NCBI GenBank assembly: GCA_024305405.1 | Contig: JAKNDB010000026.1 | Span: forward strand, 1-64,000 | Origin: Dirofilaria immitis | Lineage: Eukaryota > Nematoda > Chromadorea > Rhabditida > Onchocercidae | DNA length: 64,000 bases | Direction: 5' to 3' | In this document: piece after piece, positions 13,405-27,000 of the stretch | Position numbering within the stretch: the stretch's first letter is position 1 | How the letters are laid out: each line of letters opens with the position of its first letter | Made by a program: the position numbers and the translations under genes | Notes under the pieces: model-generated | The model's input: only the letters and a program-made list of their open reading frames with translations | Database searches by the model: none | Told to the model about the DNA's origin: nothing

Positions 13405-15210
13405 TTGTCCAAAAATAATGACACTGTATTAAAAATGGAAAAGTATTAGTGGCTGAACTATTTTTTGATTTAATCATATTGTTTTTTTTTTGTTTCTGAT
13501 TCAATAAGTGAAATAGGTGCATAAAATGATATTCCATGTTATGTTTTACATTATTTAATGCTAAATATTTTTATTTTATGGGAAAACTCTGAGATGGATG
13601 TTGAAAAATGTAATAGTTTAAAAATTTTTTCCACTGATATACTTTTAATAATGAATTCGAATTTGTGTTCATTGTATCATAGCTGAAAACATTTGGTTCT
13701 ATATATTATCTCCATCTATTTGCTATACGTTAAATTAGTTCAAGTCAATGATTTCATTAAAAATAATTTTTATTCAATTTTAACATACGAATTAGTAGAA
13801 TATAAAAAAGCCAAAGATCGCTAGCAATATTTCATCATCTGACGACTTTAATTATATTTCAAACAATTTTGGACAGAAACGTATACATTATCACAGTACA
13901 AAAATAAATTAAAATAAAAGTTCTATTAAGCAATCTTTTTCCATTTAGTGCTTCAACGAGAAACAATTGTAGAAATAGCTTTAATTTATGATCTTTTCAA
14001 AATGATTTCAATAATTTCCCATTAGCGAAATAAATGAAAAAGCGCATTTCCATTCCTTAACCACGCACTTTATGTGGATGCTTGGGCGCCGATATGTTGT
14101 CAAGGTAACAAATTAGTGTAAAAGTTGCGGTGTTATTAGGGAATGATGATATGAAACAAGAAATGCTAAGAAGATTGAATGTTATGCAGTGAATATTTGT
14201 GATTTTAAGAAATGACGAATAAAAAAACAAAACATTTCAAAAGAACAATAATAAAATGACAATTGATATTCCAGAATAATTAACTGCAGAAAAGATTAAA
14301 TAGATAATTTCATGTATGGAAATTATTTGATTGCAAAATTTTGGATCTTAATGATCGTCCTTTTTAAGATACTTTGAATTTATTAAACTCTCTAAGCTCT
14401 GTGCAGGATTCTACATAACGTGATGCTCGAAAGCAGAATTATGATTACAACTGCTGAGAAATTTCATTCATTTTTCAGTGTTGTTCATATTATCGAAAAA
14501 ATTATCAACACAATTATTAAATAATGTTGATTATCGACAAAAATAATCGAATAATATTAATTATCATTGATGACGCAGTCTCACAATCCATTTCACAACA
14601 TTGATATCGCAGCTACATTTTTTAAATTTCATGCCAATTATTCTGAAGAGATTTCATAATAATTTTTAGCAATATTTTGTCGAGTGATTAATAATAATAA
14701 TGAGGTGCGATAATAACCTCAATAATGTCTGAATAAGAAACCATCAATTACTTTATTGAGATATTGCTGAAATTATAATTGCGATAAGTAGTTCTGTCAC
14801 ATCATCGTTTCACTGTTGCTGATATTCTAAGGGTAGATGTAATAACAACTTTCAATAGCGATAAAATGAGATTATAGTATTTATTTTCTGAGTAAATTTG
14901 AATTTTTACGTTCAATTTATAGTGAAGTTTGAGCAATATATTGGAAATAAAAAACAAATTTCAAATTCACATTTTTGTCAGATGTCTATTTTTGGAAAGA
15001 AGAACAAATAATTCTTAGTTTGTTTCAAAACTTCCATGGATATACTATAATGTAGTGTATGTTTATCGCATCGATAACAATTTCGTTGATTCATTGAGAT
15101 CATCAAAAATGGCTGCATACATTAGTGTTCTTATGTTAAATAAAAGACTATATGATACCTTGACTTGATCATCTCTTTAACACTGAAAATAAATTATCAT
15201 TTTCAGCGAA
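13405..15210. other. Intergenic between the two receptor genes
   Basis: 1.8 kb with no coding signal. It would hold the 3' end of paralogue A and the promoter of paralogue B. Confidence 0.5.
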
Positions 15211-17529
15211 ATGAATGACACCCTTTATCATAACAACAACAATTATTTCAATAGCTCTGGTAGTTCGAACATTTCTACATGTGCTGGCTTCGGTCTGTTA
15301 TGTCGTAAGTTTATAACTACAATTCAAATTCGTTACCTCTGATGAATTCTTGAACAGAGTATTCCAAAATTCAAAAGTTTATGATTTTGTTGGAGAATCT
15401 GCCCAACGAAAAGATTTAGGATGATCTTCTATTTAACTATAATACGTTAACATTTTTAAATCTAAAAACCGAATCTAATCTTACGTTCGTTTTTATGAAG
15501 TAAATTTGACATTGTGCTACAACTCATATTCTGAGATCATAAAACAACTGTGATAATAGAAAGATTTTTTCACAAATTACAGTATATTTTTAGCAAGCTT
15601 ATACAGTGCAAAGTATATAATATTTTATGTTTCGACGATTGGTAACCTGTTTGTTATTCCATTCATATTATATTTAACACTTGTAAAAGTGAAGGATGGA
15701 TTTTTCAAATATTTCACATTGAATTTAATGGCTACTTGCGTTGCATCGGCTATTGCTGCTTTCATAACCGATGTAGTTGACATTATCAGTCTCTTTAACA
15801 GCATAGAAGAAAATAAAAATTATTTGTAAGTTCTGTTCAAGTTCAAATAAACATTCTATTCGCACAATTTTTTGTCACAAAATTGTTTTATAATGTTACA
15901 TTTTTAACTCGTTCTATTTTAAACAATTTGTTCGAACTAAAAATTTCTTAAAAAGCCAATGAAGTTTTGATAATATTGCTGAAAATTTTGATGTACTGCA
16001 ACGATTTTGAAATATTTGTGAAAGATAAAAACTGCTGCATCTTTAGATATAACTTTCGAGAAATGGTACGGCTATACATACGCCTTGGAACTATTTGGTT
16101 TCATGCCTTAATGCTTTATGCAGTTATAGTTTCTTATTTGCCTTACGTGAAACCTATTTTTATGCAAGAAAATTTGTAAAAAAGTGAGTTCGTTTCATTA
16201 TTTTTAAGTCTTCTATTTGCACTGATATATTTGTTGATGTAGCGTATAGTTTTGAATTATGAGGAAATTTATCTGTCTTCAATTTCTACAGAAATGTTTA
16301 TTCGTTTTTTCTCTATTCCTACATACCTTCTTGAATTCAACGAAAGCTATTGTTAATCACTTTTTCCAGGAATCAGACACGGTATTACGTCCTGTTGCAT
16401 ATTTCAATACTTCTTTGGTGTAGTTTTATAATCTTAATATATAAAAATTCAAAAATCTTGCGTTTTATTACCTGACTCATATCGCATTGTTTATTATACT
16501 GTTCATTGTTGCTCTGATGGTAAAGTTTACCAAAAATTTGAAGCTTAACATATTTTTGATCATCTATACTTCAGTAAATTATTCCAAATATGATTTTTCT
16601 GGGCAGTTTCATCTAAATTATCATAGGTCATGTACTTCTTTTGTCATTTGGAATAAATTAAGAATTGTGACGAAAATCTTTAGATGAAATTATTTGCTGT
16701 TATAGGGATTGATTAAAATAAATAAATACAAGCCGTGCGGAACTAATTCTATCCGAGTTGCAAAATTACAGCAAAAACGTTTATATTCATTTCTTTTGTA
16801 CACTTATTCCATTGAAGCCATGACTTTTCCAACATTCAGTAAGTTTCCATCATTTGATCATTTTAATATCATTTCTGATTAATTAGCGGCACAAAAACTT
16901 GTTATAACATTAATGGATTTTATTACGCCGTCTACAAGCTCTATTATAAGTTTTTCAAGTTATCAAACTGCAAGTAAAAGCATGATGAAATTAGCCCTCA
17001 TAAAATTAAATTTTATCTCTATTGAGATTGAGTTCTAACAAAATAGAGCTTTATCAAACTTTTATGCATCAAAAAAATGAAATATTGATGATACTAATAT
17101 ATGCATATTTTAGTTAATTCATGTGCACATATTTTGTGTACGGTTGTTGGTTGTGAATGGAATGACAAAACGATTTTTAGAAATATGCTCATTTCAACAA
17201 TTTATTTTTTTATCAGGTAAACAATGAACAAATTACTTACTTATTCCGTCATAGATTTACCTTTTACTATTCGTTGTGTGAATTTCCTTAATGAAATTTT
17301 TACTGTTATTTAATTTCAGATGCGAATAATCGTCGTTGTTTTCATTACGACCCTTGCATTTGAGCCGTATCGCCATGCAACTTTTTTATTGTTCTCTAAA
17401 AGACAGACAGTAGAAAGCAAATCAATTCAAACGCTAGAAGTAAAAGAAATTATCACAAAAATGAATAAATTCATCATGCTTAATTATTATTTTTATTTTG
17501 AAGAAAAGGAGATGAATTGGAATTTTTGA
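15211..17529 (+). CDS. Nematode seven-TM chemoreceptor-like protein (paralogue B), two frame breaks
   Basis: Tandem duplicate of the preceding receptor, with the same seven-exon plan: 15211-15304, 15594-15825, 16047-16175, 16370-16519, 16706-16838, 17114-17216 and 17320-17529. The ATG follows a TTTTCAG acceptor by four bases, a typical trans-splice arrangement. The N-terminus is Asn/Ser-rich with NxS/T sites; TM1 carries IGNLFVIPF; the tail has EPYRHATFLLF. Exon 4 is 150 bases against 151 in paralogue A and shifts frame at the T-run 16463-16466. Exon 6 is 103 against 101 and is off by two at the T-run 17205-17211. The exon 3 donor is a weak GTAAAA, chosen for phase. The two shifts do not cancel, so as assembled it is broken. 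Because conserved genes in this window show similar homopolymer indels, error is as likely as pseudogenisation. Confidence 0.7.
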
Positions 17530-20500
17530 TATTTAGAATGTATCTACGCTTGTTTGTGCGTGAATAAATGAAATAAATATTATGAATTAAAGAAATTTTA
17601 ACCTAACCTTGCTCAATCTAATTCCGGATTTTTATATAAGTTCAGGATTCGAAATAGAATATATTTGATAGAATATATTTGATGAAGAATATACTTCATT
17701 TTACTGGTAATTCGGATTATTTATTTATTCATTTGTTTTTTTCTCAATATGACTCAGTTCTGTAAAATGCTGATTAGTGTTAAAAATAATTATGAACGAT
17801 TGATTCATAAAATATTCAATACTTTATCATGTAAATCTCACCTGACATAGTGATAATTTTTTTGAAATTTTTGCAAAATGCTTTTTGAATAATTAATAGA
17901 ATAGATTTTTGTAATCATTAGTAATGATAAAGCAGTGTTGATACAAAAAGCAACAAAAAATTGAGCGATGCATAAGGTAGAAAAAATATGTATAAAAATT
18001 GAGATCGAATATAAAATGTATATGTATGGTAAAAATGTAAGATCGAAAATATCGCAAATATTCAATCATTTTAATAAAGACAAAGATAAAGAAAGATAAA
18101 GATAAAGATTAAAAAAATGGTTTAAAAGCAAAAGAAATAAGATGGATATTGTGCAGTATGTTGAAAAAAATCTACGAAAAGCTTTTACATTACAATGAAA
18201 TTATTCGTTAGAAAATGCATTTCATAATCTGTTTCTTTAAATCTAAATTTTTTTATTTAAACTAGCTTGAACAATAATAATAATATCCCTAATATGATCC
18301 TTGTAATTTCTGTAATAAAGACTACAAAAGCATGTAATGAAAAACAAATATTCGTGAAGAGGAAAAGATTCCCTCCATTCGAATGATTTCTTTAATTATT
18401 TTTTGAGTGCAATTTGACAATTTCAATATAATATTTTAGAAAAAGGAAGAGAATTTATTGGAGTTATTTGTTTAGTAAGTTTGGCGGATAGCCGAATTCT
18501 GTTCGAGCGTAATGTTATCCACTAGATTGAGTTAAAATTTTCACATCTTAATCATAAGTATGTATGCTATTTTGATTAACACAAAAACATATATAGCAGG
18601 TATGGTTTACAAAAGATATTCATTTGGATAACAAAAATAAACTATAAAGGATTAAATTATAGTATAAAATTGTAATAAGATTAGTTTTAAGAGAAAGGAT
18701 TTATATGTGTAAAAATAGTTTTTAACCATAAAGGAAAGGATGTAAATTTAGTTAGATTAAGACAACAAGTAGACGCATAAAAAGTGCATGAAAAATAATA
18801 ATCTTAAGTGTAAAATATGTTCCATGATACTTTGCATTTATTTACATTATGCAATGATTCATTGTATTGCATTTTATTTTATTAATTATTTTACTTTAGT
18901 TTAGCTTAGAAAAATTTTATTTGTAATACATAACATAAAATTTTATTATGATAAAATGTTAGTTTAGATAATTTCCATAAAATAATCCGCTAAGCAAGTT
19001 TCTTGAATAATTCTGTCAGATATTTTTCCGCTAATTCCCCTCGTATTGATATGAGACATTTATATAAATATTAAAATTTTTATTATTGTACTTCAAGAGA
19101 ATAGAATAATAAAGTAAATTTTGGATATTACAGTCAAGTTAGACCTAACCATCTAATTCTATTTCGTAAATGTTTTAATAAGAACTGAAATTAGCTAGCC
19201 ATTTATACATCTATAAAAAAGATTATGTGCTGATACTTCTTGAAGAGATATGTGATATTTACATTGGAACATTTAATATATGCTTTAGCTTATTAATTAT
19301 AAGCAATTAAATTGGCTATTATTATCGTAGTAATACTATTTGCAGCTGAAATCACAGAGAAGCCCCTTAGTGAAAGAACATATAACGATTCACAAGGTAA
19401 TTTGTTAGCGATGCATAAAAATGTAAGTCAAAATGTTGCAAATGCTTATGTACTCCAAGTACAGGTTATGTCTATAGTCCTCAGGACTGATCTCAGGATG
19501 ACATGAAGGATCCTATTCAACAACATCAATTTCTCTAGATGTGCTTCATGAGATCAGTTGGATAGCACATCGAGCATCCTTGCTTCTTTGAGTCATGTTA
19601 TTGCTATTAGAATTGTCTTATTGTATTATTGATATTGTGATTGTTGCATTCGTTTATATGTGATCGAAATTATCATAATAAAGGTTTAATTACTCAAATT
19701 TTGAGATTTATTCCAAGTGTGAAAAACACGAAATTGAAGAAATTTATCGAGACTGCGGAAATCATTTACTTCAAGTTTTGTCACAGTCAGAAAGAAAATG
19801 TCGACACTATCAATCAACTGCGTGTTCTCGTATTTTATACAAAATCAGTATGATTCAATTTTTTTTAAAAGATATAAACCAACTCAGGAGAATGAACCAT
19901 TCATTGGTAATTAAAATGATAATTAACAATGACAGAAGAATGACTAATTATAATTTGCAGTGAAAAAATTATAAATATGAAAAATTAGTGGTTTAATTGT
20001 GAATTTATATCTGTAATATTCAATTGTCTATTTCAATAGCAATAGCGAAGAGCAATAATGATAATAGATTAATTTTACATTTTTGTATGATTCTGAAATT
20101 CATGTTTTGTATATTCGAATTCAGTATTGCTTTCATATTTTTATATTGTTTAAAACTAAACTTATTATGCCTTCCTCTTCTTTCATTCTTATCCAAAACA
20201 ATTTGCTACTTCTTTTTCTCTTCAAAATATTAACCAAAATTATTGAATTTGTTGAGGAATTATTTGATTTCGAAGAAAGAATTCTCCATTTTTTGGAGTT
20301 TGTTGATTGGACATTGATTCGTCTTGCTATTGTGACTCAATTAAGTGTCATCAATAGGCTTTATTGAGTTATATAATATTATAGCTCTACATCACGCTCA
20401 TATAATGGTATGAATTAAATGTACAAAACACAATAAGTAAGCAAAGATTAGGAAATCGCTTAAATCCTTAATACGATACCGTATCTATCCTTTGCAATCG

Positions 20501-20932
20501 TCGTCATTCTTCCTATTGAAACGCAGTATTGCGCCTACGTAATATGATTTAAGTAAATGGAAAAGGATACCAATAGTCAATTCAATATTAGCGATGTTGT
20601 CATAATTTCCCTTTGCGATAGTCGATCTCCTTTCATTCCACCACTGCTACTGCTTTTATGCAACTGTCATTCCACTTGAATTGTGGACTTTGCTGAATGT
20701 CACTCATACTGTTGGACTATTTAGTAGCCACTCGCTGATACTGATCCCTTTCGATCGAAATTTCCTCTCTTTCAAGTCCTTTGATGCTCCTTTCCCTTTT
20801 GTCCTCTTTATTCCGTTGACATTTGACATACAATGATTGCATCTTTTGATTTCGCTAACGTCTCCACTTTAATTTTTCTTTTAAATTTTGCAATTCCTAA
20901 CTTCTATTTTGAATTTTAATTATCGCTAAATA
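17530..20932. other. Intergenic, no gene supported
   Basis: AT-rich DNA with a short GATAAA-type repeat at 18076-18112. Short open frames at 19312-19506, 19641-19853 and 20083-20367 have no domain, no consistent splice signals and no paralogue, so I do not call them. Confidence 0.5.
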
Positions 20933-22270
20933 TCAAATTTTACTACACATATTGTCACTCGTAGTGTTTTCATTTAAATTTATATAATGTCGATCGGAAT
21001 TACTGCAATTGTTGATTCGAAAATTATGTTCCTCAAGAAAATGATTTTTTGCGAAGTTGTTTTGAGTGCTATTCACTTCTTTTTCCACAAAGGTGTCATT
21101 TCCTGTATATGCTTTATTAATTAATGCAGTAATGGAATAAGCTACTTCGGAAACCTGAAGCAAGTTTATATCAATATTCTGATTGAATAATTCAAATCGT
21201 TGCTTTCTGATGTATTGATTTTTGTGTATAATATGCAGCACATAGTATTGCTCGGTTTCGTATCTTCCCATGGTCCAAATCGCATACATACAGTTATGGA
21301 GAAAGGAGATGATTCTATCTGCCTTATCCGTGACTGTAATTCTTTGTTTTGGTCTACTCTCTTCTTATTTGTTGCGTATCTTCTGTCGTGAATTTTTCAG
21401 TCGTGGAATGTGATGTCGATTCACACTCCGCGACTGAATACCGCGATTTGTTGACTAGTCGACCAGCTTCCTAAAATCCGCTGAGTTGAATTAAGTTGTG
21501 TTGTGTTGAGTTGCATTGAGTTGAATTGAATTGGGCTAAGTTCGGCTGAGTCGATTTTGGATTGAGTGGATTTAAACTATGTTGAGTCCACATCGGATAA
21601 TAAGAACCTTTATTGGTAACAGTATATGTTTCGTTATACAATCGGACTTGTATGGATTAGAAGGTGGGAGTGGTTTTCCATTAAGCATCGGTCTATTAAG
21701 ACCCAGTTGCAACATAGACAAGATCCAATGAGAAGATTAAGACGTGAATTTGGACGAGAATGTGAATTTTAGATAGATATTATAAGCAATTGCAAACAAA
21801 GGCATTTCCCATATAGCAGGAATACAAAGATATGAGCTCAGATAAGAACAAAGAACAAAAAAATAACATTGGAATCTAAGAAATGTAAAATCGATTAAAT
21901 GATTCATAATATTGATAACATTCATTTACAATGAGAAATTTATTTGATTATTCATTTAGTTGGAGTCTCATGAATGCGAATTCGCTACATCTCCCTCGTA
22001 TTATAACTCCTTCTCTGTCTAAGTCCGCTTATACAAGGTGTCCTCGCCTCCAAGAATGTCTGTTGATATATTTTAGTGATCCTCGCAATCGACCCGCCAA
22101 CATCATCATTCTATCATGGTCTCAGTCCCTATTACCTTTTGCGCTGTATATTTTTGTGCTACTCTACAATATTAGTTCTACGCTGATCCCATACTTATTT
22201 TTTATTTATCCGAATAAACAGTTCTCTCAAATCGCTCACCAACAACTTTCGCAACATATCATCCCTTAAT
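20933..22270. other. Less AT-rich segment, possible retroelement debris
   Basis: Base composition is visibly less AT-rich than the flanks. A 118-residue minus-strand open frame (20933-21289), a strong hairpin (21396-21438), a stretch of TTGAGTTGAATTG-like short repeats (about 21480-21590) and a 112-residue plus-strand frame (21931-22269) lie close together. None matches a protein I recognise. The composition shift and clustered structures suggest an old inserted element, possibly retroviral-like; this is a guess. Confidence 0.25.
21396..21438. repeat. 18-bp-stem hairpin
   Basis: Arms 21396-21413 and 21421-21438 pair over 18 positions with one G-T wobble and one mismatch around a 7-base loop; the outer arms are TTCAGTCG and CGACTGAA. 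It is not next to an identified coding end. Confidence 0.75.
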
Positions 22271-24055
22271 AAATCATCCCAACCTAAAATGCAAGTAATG
22301 AGCATCTTATAAATTAACTCAATCTTATTGAGTCGTGCACGATGCCAGGATAAGATGTTCAAAAAGATGAAAGAAGTTTATCAAGCTCTAAAGAATTTTT
22401 CATGCTTCACGAACGATTCAAAAGTGTAGTAAAATTTAAAAAACTCATATAAAACAACAAAAACAATTGTAATCGAGTACATAATATAGGTAAAATAAAA
22501 AACAATTTTTAGTTGGACACAGAACTTAAAAAGAAGTTACTGATTATGTTCAAATGGAAAAGCAAAAACAGAAAGAGCAAATTATCAAATAAAAATGACT
22601 TAGTTATCTTTTTTTCGTTGCAATATTTCTTAGATATAGCCGATAAATTATTTGAATAATTTGATATTCAAAAATTTTAACTTTATTTTTGTCTAACAAT
22701 AACATTCACCTCAAATTTATGCCCATTTTGCTACTCAAATTTATGCTCATTCGCTCTTAATAGTTGTTGACTTGTTTACGACAAAATTCGAGATCATTCA
22801 ACTCCAACTTCATTGGGCGATCGACGCATTTTTTATATGAATGCCAAATAATTTCAAACTCTAAGACATGCGAAATGAAAATTACTGAAAGGAATGTGAG
22901 AAATTCGATCTTGTCTTTAAGCAGAATAAATGCAACTTAGATATAGCATTTATTCAGTAAAAATTCGAACGAATATGGTCTAAATACCGAGAACGTGATA
23001 CGATGGAAAATTGTGCATTGAAATAATTAAACTTCAGAGATGGGAAGACAATGATGAAAAAGTGATTTCAAAAAGAAAAAAGAAGTGAATGAATAAGGAT
23101 ATCACAGTGTTAGTGGATTCGGTGGCTAGCATTACCATCTTTGAATCAGTACAACACAACCAATTAACAAACTTAGGAATAAAAAAGTACACAACCAACA
23201 TTAGGACATATTTCAATGAAAGAATTCATCTAATAATCATTCGAAAATATATTAGAATATATCAAAAATTCCAAAAATTGTCAATTATAATATCAGTGAA
23301 ATAGAATTGTGTCAGAAAAGTAATCAATTTTCTTTCTTTCGGTTGTTTATTTCTTGATATTAAAATGTAAGCTTTTGTGATACGATTATTACTATACATA
23401 TTGTATCAACTCCTGACATTAATGGTTAATGGCAGTGTTAAATGACTTGTATCGCAAAATTAAATTGTCTTTAATTACAGCAACGACATAAAATATTGTC
23501 ACCTATGAAAGAGAAGTTATGCGAACTATACAACCCGAACATTCGCTACTGGAAAAGGAGTTATTTCTTATTAATTTGCTAGCTAAATCATACTTATTTA
23601 TGTTGGAAATATTCTTTTCTAAAATATTCTGTATAATTTTACATAGCAAAACCATAAAAGGAGAAAAAAAAACAAACAGTCAACAAATTTCCAGACTATA
23701 TTAGAAATTATTATAAAAAGATTCAGGTAAAAGATAGCTAATTTCAAAAGATAAATCTGAAAAGATGGAGGCCCTCTTCGAATGGTAATATTTTTAAAAA
23801 CTTATTTTTAATAAATTTCGCATAAAATGGAAACAATTATCAGTCAGTAATATCAAATGATTGATAATTTACTTTAGCATCACCTACATATCGAAACAAA
23901 AAAATAAAGCCACCAACAGACGATAATAACGGAATATGACGAATAAAAAATTATTCTCACGCGTTGAACAGATTAAGAAACACTTCCAAACTATTCTGTG
24001 ATTTATCGAATGAGGAAACATACTGTATTTTCATTCTTATTATTTTATCGCTGCA
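22271..24055. other. Intergenic, 3' side of the GalNAc-transferase gene
   Basis: AT-rich, no supported gene. The end nearest 24055 is the 3' flank of the minus-strand transferase. Confidence 0.5.
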
Positions 24056-27000
24056 TTAATCTTGTACTCTATATCCTCCTAACTTCCATTTTTGAATCAT
24101 TTCAATATGTAAACACGTGTTTAACTGTACTCCAGATTTATTTGCTTGCAAACATAGACCGGTTTCTCGGTGTCTCAGCATAAGTGTCTAAAAATCATTC
24201 TTTTTAATAATATTAATATCAAAATATTTCAAAGGAAATAATGGAACAGTTAGAAATTTCTTCTGCATTCCTATTAGGATAATTCTTTATGGTTAGAAGA
24301 ACTTCTATTGGAAGTTTTCAAAATTAATACATATATAGTTCAATTTGCCAAAAATTTGCAAACTAAATGCCAAAGGAATTTGCGAACTTGCCTTTTCTCA
24401 TAATCGAATTCCATCTTCAACGATGGTATCAGGCCAGTACATTTCTCCACGCTAACACCTTTTGTTGTAAAAGCTAAGCAAAGTTCATCAGAGCGAATTT
24501 CACCTTTTCCAGTATAAGTCCATAACTATAACAAGATTGTAAGTCCGATTAATACATATATTTTTTCTGCTTCAGTACCTTCACCTAAAAATTTCACTAT
24601 ATTCTGTAAAAGAGTCATTTAGCACTAAAAGAAAAGAATGAAACTGCTTTTTTCAAATATTTGTATTCCTCATTAACAATCATTGTTAATTATTTCGCAA
24701 ATGACAGTTTAGTATCAACTTTATATAAATGTGTTTCATGAAATAAGCTTGAAAAACTGATAGTATTTAATTCTTATTAAATTACAATTAATCAATCAAT
24801 GAGACTAACATATGATCTCAAAACATGATAAGACAGTAATTTTGAGTTAAATGAAAAGATTTACTTATTTATCATCTAACAAATAAAATTTTGCAAACCT
24901 GATTGCCACCTTTACCGTGACAAGGAAACATGCCAGGAAGATCACCGGCTGAATGACCTGCAGTATCCAAACATCTCGTTATTCCCATATTTTCTATCTA
25001 CAACGATAAAATCTTATTGGTTATAACATTATTTGCGAAAAGAATAACGACACTATTTATACAAATGATAATTGATTTTGTGTAAGAATGTGCTTCTCTC
25101 AATTGCCTTACCTTATTTTCAGAAAATATATTGCTGAAATCAATAATAAAAGTACTGAAGAACAAAGAATATATAAGGTTCGACAAAATTGATTACTAAA
25201 TAGATAAATTTGCTAAAACAAAAAAATCTGCAATAAAATACTTGTCCTAAACTGAGAAAATCGATTGGAATGGGTGATTCCGGATAAATCGTCTCCAAAT
25301 ACCATCGAAAACTTTTACATTGCAAATTTTCGCGCAAAATTTTCGTTCTGTTAAATCTCCAGCATCGACAGCTTTGGCAGCTAAATCGATGAATGATAAA
25401 TTCACGAAAACCAAAATATATTCCGAAGAATGATTTTCATTTTTTTCAAGCAATAATTCTAATAAAAATAAAAAGCTAGGCGTTATTTAATGAATTAATT
25501 TAAATTCTCATTTAATTTTCACTCGAAAAAAATAAGCGACATAAATGAAAAAACCAACACAATGATTTTATGGTCCCTTGTAATTAAAAATTTCAGATTT
25601 TGAGGTTTCAAAATACATAATATTGCCGGATCATTAAAAAGGTAGTAGTAAAACATACAATTAAAATTTTAATAACTTTAGCAAATATCTAACAACGATG
25701 AAACATACCAGGCACCATCTTATAAAATATATCTTTATATTCATCCATCCAAACCTCAGCAGTGCGAGCGGTATTATGATGTATGACTTTTGCTGTGCCA
25801 CCGGGAAATGAATAGGAGTATGTTTCCGGAATACATGGCCAACTCGAGAACATGGATGAATCTCCAAACTACCGCCACACATCCATACCTAAAGCAAAAA
25901 TTGGAAGAAAAGATTTTAATTTCATCTTTAATCGTACTCGATTCTTTATCAAATTAGAAATCATTTTTGAAAGCTATTAACATGCAGCTTTCAACCTTGC
26001 TAAATTAAATAGAGAAATCATTATATATTTATCTCATTAATTTCTTCAGATTATTTTTATTCTCAGATTAAAAATAATGGAAAATATAGTTGAAGACAAT
26101 CAAAAACCGTTTAAACATCTATTAAAAAATTTGAATATTTAAAATTCAAAGTTCATTAAATATAAGAAGTACCCTGAACGAAATTTCTAGATTTTCACCT
26201 CCCCAAACTTCCATTCCTTCATCATATGAGCCGATGTCATAGAAAAATTGCCGATCAATAGCAAATAATCCACCAGCAATTGTTGGAGTCCTGAATTAAT
26301 TAAAAATAATTAGCCGCCTTCTTAAAATTACAATGGTCTTTGACAGCACACATTTTTCACATTTCAAATTGCAAAACAAAAATTGAAAAAAGTCGATGAG
26401 AAAACCTACTGAATAGGAATCGAACGGTCGTGATTACGCCGTTCCATTTCTCGCATCGGTACCTGTAAAATATATAATAAAATATTTAGATAAAAAAATA
26501 CGTGGTAAGGTTTTCAAATAAAAAACATTTGAAATTATTGAGACTATGATTTTACACCTGATTCATTCTACTACACTTTCTTCCACAAAAAAACAAAATA
26601 AGGAAACTAAGAAACGAAATTTACCGGATACCATCGAAAATTTAGAAGCCAATTGAAACCGCCCCAAGTAACATCAGAAGCAGTGATGTATTCAAAATTT
26701 TCATCCGAAATAACATCAATAATTGGTGCTACGACACGTTTTCGATCGGTTAATACTCGATCTAGCAAAGGCTCCAACCATCCCTCAGTTACCTCAACAT
26801 GTGCATCCAAGAACAGTAGAACCTAAAAATTAAAATTTGAAAAAAATTTTGAAATTCAATAATTTAATAAAAATACTTCATATATATTGCTGCAACAAAA
26901 CTAATTCTATTTTAAAGCGCACAATTGTAAAATTATGATGCGTAATAGCAAATTCTACAAAATAATAAAATATTATAGGAAAAATTTTCAGATTTTTCTA

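Noticed and set aside
20933..21289. 118-residue minus-strand ORF
   Set aside because: No recognised domain or splice context; kept only as possible element debris.
21931..22269. 112-residue plus-strand ORF
   Set aside because: No family resemblance; composition follows the less AT-rich island.
24056..25888. Calling the GalNAc-transferase a pseudogene
   Set aside because: Damage is only single-base length changes like those in other housekeeping genes; catalytic and lectin motifs are intact.
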